Positions 50,635-62,300 of a stretch of DNA of 64,000 bases are shown in pieces. Source of the DNA: Megaustenia siamemsis (lineage: Eukaryota > Mollusca > Gastropoda > Stylommatophora > Ariophantidae); contig JAVIAB010000092.1 of the NCBI GenBank assembly GCA_032433765.1, positions 33,144,534 to 33,208,533 of the forward strand, written 5' to 3'. The first letter of the stretch is position 1, and each line of letters opens with the position of its first letter. A program made the translations under genes and the position numbers. The notes below the pieces were generated by a model. The model was not told the origin of the DNA and did not search any database. It saw only the letters and a list, made by a program, of their open reading frames with translations.

Positions 50635-51240
50635 TGTTCATCATCATCATGTGCCGTACCGGTTGGCGATCATGTCCTTCCACAATTTTCTACCCATAGT
50701 GCATCGTATGAGTTCTGTTGTTGACTGTTTTCCATGCCATGACACCAAGCTATCCAGTATTTTCTCTCTTTGTCGTCCGCGATCTCTCTTTCCATTTTTA
50801 TTTTGCCAGTTGTAACCAAGTATTCCAACTTTCCTCTTCTCATGATGTGCCCAAAAATATTGATTGCTTCTTTCTGATGTTTTTTAAGAGCTCCCTTTTT
50901 GTGTTTGCCTCTTTGAGAACTTTCTCATTGTTTTTTTTTAGCTGTCCAGGGAACTTTCAACATTCTTCTGAAAAATCCCATCTCTGTGTCCTCTAATCGT
51001 CTTTTCATTTGTTTGACTATTGTCCATGATTCGCTTCCATAGGTCAGAATTGGTTCTATATAGCATCGATGAACTCTCTTTCTCATTTTTATTGACATAG
51101 ATTTGTTGCATAAGATATTTTTCATTTTCTGAAATGCTATTTTGGCCTGAGCTATTCTGCTTTTTATTTCTGTGGTGCATCTTCCATCTGATGTTATCAC
51201 TGTGCCCAAGTATTTGAAACGTTGCACTTGTTTCAGTGGC
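50635..51240 (-). mobile_element. LINE family A3, 3' half
   Basis: Minus frames: FKYLGTVITSDGRCTTEIKS, KMRKRVHRCYIEPILTYGSE, TEMGFFRRMLKVPWTAK; 3' tail TGATGATGATGAA at 50638-50650. It is the uninterrupted relative of the copy at 30078-31039. Confidence 0.78.
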
Positions 51241-51244
51241 TGTT

Positions 51245-52040
51245 AGGTGCTAAATAAGTCTTACAGTATTTGTGCCTTGGCCATTATATATATAGCCGCT
51301 TAGGATTCCGATTAGACAACAAAATAAGAAATTGTAAACATGATGTGTGTAATAACTTGTTATATTATTATATTATAAATTGATTACTGTTACAATAATG
51401 ATAATAGTCTTCTTAAAATCTTGTCATACTCAATCCTCAACTTATTAGTTACTACTTAACTTATAATTGAGTCTTTAGTTGAGTCTGACTATTTGATTCA
51501 ATCAAGAGCCCCTACAATTCTGCTAAAATAAAAACATTAACGTTTTTGACCGAAATAACATTTTCGTTTCCAAGGGACCATCCGACTGTTTGTAGTGAGT
51601 GGAGTAGTGCAGTCTTGTGTGAGTATGAGTATGTATATATTTATAATTAGTAAAGTCCTAGTTTAGTGTCTTTCTGCTGAACGAGTGATCTTTCCTGATT
51701 GACTGGAATGACCGCACACTTATATGAATGTATTATAATTGTATCAACTGGTTCTAGTTTTTGTGCATTTATTTAATTATATATTTTTTTTCAATAGGAC
51801 CTTCTTATAGGAGGTTTACGTTTAGTGGTTTATATTTATATAGGGTTACAACTTACAGTTTGATTTTAGGCTATTTATTCCTAATAACTGACGAATACTA
51901 ATACTAATCCTAACCCAGGACGGGGGTCTTGTAATTAAAGATTAGAGAACGATCAAATAAAGGTCAAAGGGACGTTATTCATTTCTGATCCTAACTCTCA
52001 GAACGTTTTCTGTTATTTGTCCAACACACTCACTTCATCT
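51245..52040. other. Intergenic, nothing recognised; possible first-exon region
   Basis: AT-rich. It lies just upstream of the coiled-coil gene. No clear promoter element or donor could be singled out. Confidence 0.35.
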
Positions 52041-52045
52041 ATGTA

Positions 52046-52500
52046 GAGTTTTCAGGTCTGACATTGGTAGCACAATCATCAATGCCGGGATGAAGAAGAT
52101 TGTATTGTAGAGTGCCTGGTTTGCCTCTAGAGTTATTTCCTTGTTGGACAATAATGGGACTTCCTAGGTTTTTAAGTTTATCTACTTATTTTAATTGTCT
52201 GCAGTCTATAGTTATGTTGATGTTCTGTTTCTCTTGTGCGATATTCATAGCTTCTGTTTTGTTGATCAATGATTTTCATGTTGTATTTTGTCTCTGTGCT
52301 ATTGGGCTTATTTAAGTGTTCTTGTAGGTCTTCTATTTTTCCATGTATTAGTGCCTGATCATCTGCAAATAGAAATTCATTGATCTCCTTTGTCTCTGAT
52401 GGGTTGTCTAACTTGCATGTATAGTCCATGTATGTAATAAACAGTAGGGGGAATAATACACACCCCTGTCTTAACACCTGATCTAACTTAGAAGTGTACT
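52046..52500 (-). mobile_element. LINE family D fragment
   Basis: Minus frame: LRQGCVLFPLLFITYMDYTC (motif B), FLFADDQALIHGKIEDLQEH (motif C). It matches 17100-17560. Confidence 0.72.
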
Positions 52501-53216
52501 GTGTAACCTGCTGTTGTTCATTTATTTGTTATTATATGATATTATGAGTCACATCAGTGAATTGATCATTTGCTATGAAATTAATTTTAAATGTTACTTT
52601 CTTTAATACTTTTAGTTTGACTAGGAAGTCTGTACTTAAATGTATATTAATTACACACAATTACTGTTACTCTTCAACAGCAGCTCAACTTCAATTGTTA
52701 GACCTTTAGTGTTTGGTTTTCATCTTGTCTCAGCCATCACTAAGTTAAATGAGAGCTGGTGGAGATAATTGATAGGACAGGAGATTAACATTCATTAAAC
52801 ACAAAATGACCAGTTACTTACAGTCCTCTGATGATGATCAGATTACTACCCGCTGCAAAGCTCTGTATAAAGAGTTTCCTGTTACTGCTATTTACCTTTT
52901 TGCTCAGTAATCAATTGTGCCACTTTTGATCAATAGATAATGTAACAGATTGCCGTGGTGAATTGTATGTTAAATGTTTTACATTTATGTGGCTGACAAT
53001 AATACTTAGGGCCATACATAATCCACCCATTCTTTTCATTTTGAATAGAGAACACTGGATACTATAAACATGACTAACAGAGACTTGTGGTTAATCTCAC
53101 ATATTTTTAGTCTAATGATATGATTTCGTTCATTTAGTTGATTTAGTAAACTAAACCAAAGATCTATTGGCCCCAATTTCTAAACAAAACATTATTTGTT
53201 GTTCATTTTCTTTCAG

Positions 53217-53391
53217 TTTTTGTGAAAAATAAACAGTATTGATGAGTGGAAGACTAGGAGTTGCAGGGGCCTTAAATCGCCCAAGAACATTGAATCCTCT
53301 GAAGCAGAATAATTGTGATGGAGGACAAGACAGTGGAGACACTTCAAGTAATGCAAGTGCAAGTTATTCAAAGTTGGAAAGGAAACTCAAA
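53217..53391 (+). CDS. Coiled-coil gene, exon with start codon
   Basis: The acceptor CATTTTCTTTCAG ends at 53216, so this is not the first exon of the transcript. The ATG is at 53242 and the donor GTAAGA at 53392. It encodes 50 residues from MSGRLGVAGALNRPRTLN to LERKLK, phase 0 out. Confidence 0.68.
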
Positions 53392-56300
53392 GTAAGACAC
53401 TTGTATATGTATGAATAAGCAAAGGTTCCTTCCTTATTAAGCATATGGGGAGTATAGTGTTAATGACCATATTTTTCCATGATCAACAGCACATTTCAGA
53501 GTGTTGTGCTTAGTGTAACACCATGTCGTTTTTACTTCCTAGAAAAATCTCTGGTATCCATCATTTTTAGAGGCTGAGTGAACTTCTGAGTCTTGCTGAT
53601 CTAAAAAAAACTTCTAGGAATTAAACCAGGATTAAATTGAATGAAAGAGATGGGAGTTAAGATGGGCACAGCCAGAAACAAAAAACTAAGTGGGCATATA
53701 AGAAGACTTATCAACCAACACAGAACTAGAGTCGTCAGTCGCTGGACACTGCGGGACATGCTGAGGAGAGGATCTGAGCACCTATGGACATGTTTGGAGT
53801 GCAATGATGATGACCCACAAATAATTCAGTAACTCAATAACTCAAATCAGGACCCTTTGATCAGAGGGCAAGCACATTAATCACACAGTCACTGAGGCTC
53901 TGTATAAATATATGTGCATGTGTATTACAGGGTCATTTATTGCATAATATATATGGGGCCAGAATGTCAGCACCTGTTTTTAAAGTGATCACTGACTTAT
54001 TGCTGGCTGTTTGCATAAAGATGGAAGACAACTAATCAAGATCCTACTACACCTCCTTGCTGTGCCCCTGGAAAAAGACTACCCAACCTGGCCAGTTAAT
54101 AAAAATAAAAAATGGAAAGTACTAAACCCAGCATTGAAAAATGTGATGCTAAAGTTGAATGTGTTGGGTTGAAAGGCACACATATCACAGCTTGCCAGAA
54201 CATAATACATCTACACCCACTTAGCGTCTTTTAAAGGTGGATGGTGATGAGGAGTTGTCTTTGGGTGCATGCAAGAAAAAAAGAAAACATAAAATATAGA
54301 TACAGGTCTATAACTCTTGTGATTCAGTCTGGAAGTTAGTAGAATAAGTAGTAGGAAACTTTTTGTACAGAGCTTCGCAGCAGGAGGCAATCTGATCATC
54401 AGAAGTAGACCCGACAAACAAGTGTTTCGGCCCTTTAGCTTCTTGACACTCTAGGGGAGGTGGGCCCGCCTGGATCATGACTCCCAGGCGTCGACCTCCT
54501 GCTGCACTGCCTCTAAGGCTTACACAGTATGTTCGGCACACGATAGCTACACTTAATACACAAAACATTCGAAAATAGTTTAACTAACCTACCTTAAGGC
54601 TTGCACAGTATGTTCGGCACACGATAGCTACACTTAATATACAAAACATTAGAAAATTGTTTAACTAACCTACCTTAAGACTTACACGGCATGTTCGGCA
54701 CAAAATAACTACCTCTTAATATATAAACCACTCGAAAATAGTTAACTAATCTAACCTATGGCTTACATTGTATGTTCGGCACAAAATAGCTACACTTAAT
54801 AAGCGAGACACTTGAAAATAGTTTACCTTACCTGTCTTGGTTTATCCTAGCACGTTTCTTCGCTTTCCAATCGAAATATCGTGGCTACTATTGACAACGC
54901 AATTTTATAGACCCGTCAGTGTCTGACTTCCGTGGGAATTCGAAAGTTGCGGATGAAAAAAATCCGGCCTTCCTATTGTTTGAGGACTTATTGTTTGGAC
55001 TGCCGTCGCCACAAACACCTGGTCTGATGCTCACCTCCAATCAGTTATGTAACTTCTTATCGCTTCATCTCGGGCCCTACTTCGATTCTCCCTACTCTGT
55101 TGACTTATGTGGGAGCAATAAGTGGTCAAGGTGTAAAATAGTCACCCTATCGTCTGGGCTGGACATAATATTATTTGACTGTTGGTCTGTCACGATTCTG
55201 CCACAGCCAGCACAATGCTCTTTCGGCTGACTCAGCAATAGCCCCCCTTAATTCCAGCATTTTTAAGAGGTTGTAGAGGGATGGGGTTGTGAGTCCTCTG
55301 GCACTAATCACCACCGAAAACACTCTACTCTGGAGTCCCTGCTGTCTCAGCTCGGTGGTGAGATCCTTGTATTTGGATAGTTTGAATATGTGTTGTTCCT
55401 CTATCCTAGATTCAAATGGCACTGTAAGCTCTATTATGATGACGTGGGTCATATTTGACGTGTAGAGTGCAATGTCAGGATGCATTTTAGATCTCTTAAT
55501 GCACTCTGGGTAGTTCCCTCGCCCTGGGAGGTCAACCACCATCTCCCAATCGTTTGCTATGTCCAGGATAGTGGAGTTGTTCCAGTTGTTCTGCTTGGGG
55601 CGTGCGGCCTGTCCCGCTCTCAAAAAGTAGGTGTTAGTCATAGCTGGTCGAACTTTATTGTTGGCCTTCATCCGCGCCCCATCCACGGTGGCAGCCAGTT
55701 CATGCAGCACTCTGTTGTGTCGCCATGTGTACCGCCCTTGGCCTAATGCTATCTTGCACGAGGAAAGAACATGCTCCATGTTTGTATTCCTCCGTAAAGA
55801 GGACATCGATTGTCAACTGTCTTCCCCCACTTCACAAGGTTGCATGCTGATGGTAGAAGGTCGTACATCGATCTGATTATATAGCTGAGCAGCAGCGGTG
55901 CCATATGCCACATGTCATTCCATGTTAGTGTCCTCTGCAAGGCCATATCCCATGTAGTCCATTGGCCTTGCTGCACCTGTTGTGCTGCCTTTTGCACACG
56001 CTTGTTCTCCCCGACATCCCTGATCTCCCTGACTACCATGTCCCTACGTTGTCTATTTGATGTCTTTGACCACCATCGGATGTCTCTGTGACCAAATCCA
56101 TGCCTGTTGGTCTGCGTGTAGCCCATTACTTCCTTTAACTGGAGACTCTCACGTGCTTCGTGTACTACTGCGCACGCCTGCCACTTCTGACCGGTCTTCA
56201 CTATGGGTTTCACTGTTTGGACAGCTTCGTCTGACGAGCTTTGCAGCATAACTGCCAGTCTGGCCTTGCCGGCCTTATATTCCTTTAGGACTGACTTGAA

Positions 56301-59300
56301 TGGAAGGACCAGCTTGGCTTTCTTACAGTACAGCGCAACATCTGTCAGTCCTGGTGGTAATCCCAGCCATTTTCGCGTGTACTTGTTAAATTACAGTCGG
56401 AGCATGGCGGTCACACGTTGGGGTACATGGTACATTCGGAGAGCCTGCCAAATCATCTGATGTGTGATCCATATGCGTTTTCAAAATCCAACCATATGAC
56501 GTCTAGATTTAGCTTCTCGGTCTTTGCTCTCTGTATCGCATCCCATATCATTGTCACGTGCTCCAAGCATCCGGGCACACCAGGGACTCCCCCTTCTATA
56601 AGGCAGTATCTATGTACCCTCTCTCCATGAGGTACAAGGTGAGTCTCTTTGCCATTACAGAGAAGAATACTTTACCTTCCACATTCAGTAGGGAGATTGG
56701 TCTGAACTGTGTAATCTCATTTGAGTTTAGTTCCTTTGGAATGTACATGCCTTCTACACATTGGCCTTCTTCCACTCTTGGCTTACAATCTGTCTCTTCC
56801 ATGCACTCCTGAGCAGCCGGTGCAGCCGCTTCAGTACCTCTGGGCGTCTTTTTGTAAACCAGGTATGGAGGGCCATTTGGACCTGGGGCTGAGTTGTTGC
56901 GGGCTCTGTGAACTACATCTATCACCTCTTGTATCGTCAGAGCCCTATCATTGAATGGGGTGCCCGGTTCGCTGGGCCACATCAGCCCTGTCATCGACTT
57001 AAGCGGTTCGTCTCTCTGGCTGTCCGAATAGGTCTCTCTTAGATGTTTCTCCAGCTCTTCCTTGCTGACTTTTAATGTTCCAGATCTTGGTGGTTCAAAC
57101 AGCTCCTTTGCAAGGAGAAAAATAATAATAAATGAATATTTTTATAGAGGGAAACTTCCAAAGCGATAATCAGCGAATCAATTCAGAGGAAGAATCCAGC
57201 TCTTCCTCTGAATTGACGAGCTCCTTTGCAAACTTGAATGGGTCTTTGAAGAACATTTCCCTGGCCCTCTTGGTTGCTTTCCTTTTTCGATACAATCTTC
57301 CTGCTCTACCCAGTGCCTTATGTTTTGATTTTAGATGCTGTCATACCTGATGTAGTGCTTCTTTCTCTGCTTCTGTAGCTTTCTTGAATTGTTTCCTGGC
57401 ATGGTTTTTCTGCCCCCTGATCTCTTCTATTTGTGTTTGTCGTCTCCTTTTCTGTGGTTTCGTGCTCGTCCTTACTTCCTTCGTGCCTAATTCCTTGGCA
57501 CAATAATAATAGGCCACTTCGCCTATGCTTTCAAACTTCTGGGACAAGTTCAGCCGTTTAAGGTGGTGCTCTATGGCTTTTGCTAGTGACTTGTCTATCT
57601 TCTCCCAGATTACTGTGTTGCAGGTGGGAGGAAACTTGATCTTCTCTTTCTTCCCGTCCAAGAGGTGAGCGAATTCATCATCAAACAGCTCAACTTGAAT
57701 ATTCTCAGTTCTGTGGATTGACTCCTGACTGAGATCTTCTGACATCTTATCTGTTGAAACAGTGCACTGTTGATCTACTGATGCTGTATTCCCACACCTC
57801 GTCTTTGTTCTGTGTATTTTCATGCCCTTTTGTGTTGCGAATTTCCTTCCACAGCTACATTGGTGTTCCAGCTGTTGTTGTGGATTCAAAATCCGTTGAT
57901 CGGTCCTTGTCGTCTCCGTAGAATCGCTGTGTGATTCATCATTCTTTCCCCCTTTAAGTGAATCTTGGGGGCATTTATTAGGTGTCTTTTCTATAGCTAG
58001 TAGTTTATCGGCTGGCGGGGTGCCGGCCTGGTCAGCCATTGGTCCTGGTCTTTCCCAGTGTCATCTGTCTTTCCAGATACAAGAACTATAGTCCATAAAT
58101 GTTGTACTAAAGAAATAACAACAATGCAGCTAGACATGATTTTAATTGAAATCCTCTGGGTAAAAGAACAGTGTGAAGGCAGAATATTACTAGGAGCCTA
58201 GAACCACGAGAAGAGGAAAATAAGATCATATGGTTTTCAAGAACTCAAATATAACAATTACCAAAGATATTTGTTTAGAAATTGTAAACACTAATTAGTC
58301 TTATATGTTAAAATAGTAAAATGTAGAAAATAAAATGAAGTCAGAAATTTAATTGAATTATTAATGGATTAAATATTTTTTTCCAGGTCTTGAAGATAGA
58401 AAATGCAAAACTGAGAGGTGAACTTAATGATACACAGTGAGTATGTTATAGAGATATAATGTATCATACAATACTTATTTCACAAATCAGCTGGTCCATG
58501 CATATAACTTAATCACATATGCTTGTATATACTTTATTTTAATAATAACTACTTTAGAACATTTTTAATAATAACACAGTTTTATATAATAGAACAGTTT
58601 TATTAATAATTATGTTAATTGTTTAGCAACAGAAAATTATGTATTGTTTATATTGATAAACAAATTTATGCAAACATAACATCCATGGCACTCTATTCTC
58701 TAGGATCACATTGAAGCAGTTGCTCAGTGAAAGTTCACATGAAAAGTTTGATGAGAGACGCATCAACCTTCTAAAGTTTCAGCTGATCCAGCTGGAGAGA
58801 CAAGTATGTGTCATAGTGGATACTAACTTGATCATATACATATTAAAGGGAATATTGTTATCTGTCTCTTCTTCAGTGATCAGCTATTGGTCTGCATTTA
58901 GACCAGCTTTGGTCATGAAACAAGACAGTGCGTTTAGGACGTCACCAGTTCCCCTTAGCTTGTTGTGTAGGGTTGTTTCTTTTCTGTAAATTTTCTGTTT
59001 GCAAGAATGCAAATTGAAAAGAGAAATCAAGATAAATAAATTTATTTCATTTTTATTATAGATATTTTTATTTTTTCGTTTGCCAGCTTTGACCTCTGAT
59101 GAAGTACCTAAAGACTCATCATCATCATCATCATCAAGTACCGGGCCTACTGGCATAGGTGATCATGTCTCTCCACAACTTTAGATCTCGGCAGCTATTT
59201 ATCATTTCTGTTGTTGACCTTCTGCCAAGCCATTCTCTTAAGCTGTCTGTTATTTTTTCTCTTTGCTTCCCTCTATCTCTTCGTCCCTCAATTTTCCCAG

Positions 59301-62300
59301 TTGTTACAATATATTGCAGTTGTTCTCTTCTCATTACATGGCCAAAAAATGATGATTGTTTTTTCCTAATATTGGAAATTAGCTCTCGTTTTGCTTTGAC
59401 CTCTCTCAGAACATCTTCATTACTCTTCCTAGCTGTCCATGGTACTCTCAACATTCATCTGTAAAACCACATTTCCACAGACTCCAGTGATTTTCTTGTC
59501 TGTTGTCCCATTGTCCATGATTCGCATCCATATGTTAAGACTGGCTACACGTAACATTTAAGAACTGACTGGCTACACGTAACATTTAAGAACTCTTTTT
59601 CTTGTTTCTATTGTCAAAAATGGATTGCATAGTATCTTCCTCATTTTTTGGAAAGCTGCTTTTGCCTGAGCCATTCTGCATCTCACCTCTTTTGTACATC
59701 TGAGGTTAACAAAGTTCCTAAATATTTAAATTCATTTACCTGTTTTAATATTGTTCCACTTGTCTTTATTTTGCACTGAGGTGATGTCTTTTTCTTTGTT
59801 GTTACCATTACCTCTGTCTTTTTGCTATTAAGGCTGAGTCCTTTATTTTTGCTTTCTTTCACTATAATGTCCAACATTTATTGTAACTCATTTTCACTCT
59901 TAGCGATTAATACTGTATCATCAACATACCTTAGATTATTTATATTATGACCTCCAATTGTTATTCCAGGCATGTCCCTTATGGATCTTAAAATAATCTC
60001 ACCATAAATATTAAACAAATCTGGTGACAGCACACAACCTTGTCTAACACCCTGTTTTATTTGTTGAAACATTCCCAATTGGTTTCCAGTTCTTATGGCC
60101 GCTGTTTGTTGCCAGTACATGTTCTTTATTATTCTTAGATCTTTGCTGTCTACGTTTATGCTTTCTAAAATTTTGATTATTTCTTGGTGCTTTACTTTGT
60201 CAAATGCCTTGGTGTAATCTATGAAACTGGTCCTCGCTGCTGAGACCAGGGGTGGTTGCCGCAGAGAGAAATCATAGATGAAAATCCCAACTGGTGCAGC
60301 CCGGATTTGAACCCACAACCTCTCTATGTCTCGAGACCAGCGTCTTGCCTCGAGACCAACCAGTCCCTATATTATAGATATAATCTGTGAAATAGTTTTA
60401 ATATTTAAATCAGTTATAAATTGTGCAAATTAAGAAGTAAGTGTTTATCTCATTAGCAGCCAGTGATGAAATTAATATTGTGATTTTTTTATTTTAAGGG
60501 AGAGTTTATTTATATACCAGTTTTATTAAATTTAGTGTAGTGTGAAATAGAGTGCTTGCCTTTTGTTCAAAAGTATATGGTTCAAATTCTGTATGGAGCA
60601 GTTATATTTTTCAATGATTTTTAATATCAGGGTTGGTGAGGTTGAATGTCTAGCATATTGTCTTTGTTTCACTGGACTTAAAAAAAAACCCAATAAACCA
60701 GAGGCTGCTGGATTAATAATAAACTACATAGGTTTTTTTTTTACACACAAATAAGATCCCAATATTATATGAGAATGTTAGACAACAAGAAGCACCCACT
60801 TTGGAAAGAGATACACTATAGTTGTCAGTGGAACTAGAATCTAAAAAGGAAAATTATGGTTGGCACAAGCTAAAAAGAATATTTGAACACATGATCAAGT
60901 TGAAACTATATTTAGGGGAGAAAAGTGGTTGACCTGGAGAGAAAAAACATAATCATTACAAATAACAGACGCTATTATTACTCAGCAAATTATGAATCCA
61001 TAAATATTTTTGAGAAAACCAGGTGTATATTTTATTCCAGGTATTATTTTTTGTTAACCATATCAAAATACGTCTTTACTAGATGAATATCACATGTAGA
61101 ATATTTAATACAATAGTGAAATACACATTTTATGTGGACGTAGTATAAATGTTTAAAATGTAGAAAATGTAATATCCTATTACTTATCCTTATTATCAGA
61201 TTTCACACTTACGATAAAATATTTATATATATCTATTATCATATACACAAACTGTTTATTTATGATTCTATCTATCTATTGAACTTTCAAGCCGTAGCTG
61301 GCCCATAGGGCATAGACTCAGATACTCTTTCTCATATCTAAATTTTTATTCTAGCAGTTTTCAATCCGTGTAAAGATCTTTTATCAAATCTTGCCATTTG
61401 TCTCTGTTCTGTGCAAGCAACTCTATCTCATTGAGGGAGCCAATTCCTGCTGCTCTTGCCTCTCTGATCAATGTTCTTCTCATTGTCTCTGGGTTGGCCT
61501 CTTTTCCTCTTACCTGTTGTTTCCCACATGAGGGTTTGCTTTGCTATTTGCTTATTATCTCTCCTCATCACGTGTCCAACATATGACCATCATCTTTTCT
61601 TGATTACTGAAGATATTAGTGGTTGATTGGAATTTCTCTAATTTCCTTGTTTGTTTTGAATTTGTTCCACTCTATACCAAATATATATTCCTTAGACTTT
61701 TATTCTTGAACGCACTCAGATTTGTTTCTATGACTCTTGTTGTTTTCCAGCTCTCAACAAAAATGTGATTTTTTAAATATGTCCACTTTGAAATATCTTG
61801 TCTAACACAAGTCTTTTCACACAATATACCTAGTGTTTTGTTCTGTGTATTTTGTCTCAGTGTCTCTTATGTTTTTTTTTTTAATTGATGCGACTTATTT
61901 ATTATATTCTAAAACATTTGTTGATGCGATCTCTCATCAAGTATGCTCATTTTATCTTGCATATTTGATGAGAGATCACTACAGCTGGGACTGAAAATAA
62001 ATAGAGATAAGACCAAAATTATAAGAATGAATGCAGTTGGCAATAACCAAATAATAATAGGAGAAATACCTCTACTAGACATACAATCTTACATATATCT
62101 GGGCAATAATATAGATAAAGGAGGAACAGAGAATGATACCAAAATAAGAATACAAAAAGCAAGAGGAGCATTTGTTGCACTAGGAAACGTGGAAATCCAG
62201 AGAAATGAGGTTAAATACAAAAATAAAAATTTTCAACTCCAATATTAAGTCAATCCTATTTGATGGTTGTGAAACATGTAGAACAATAAAAATGACAATC

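Noticed and set aside
54308..54568. Minus-strand frame of 86 residues
   Set aside because: It overlaps the tandem repeat and a block shared with 52.8 kb; more likely a repeat than a gene.
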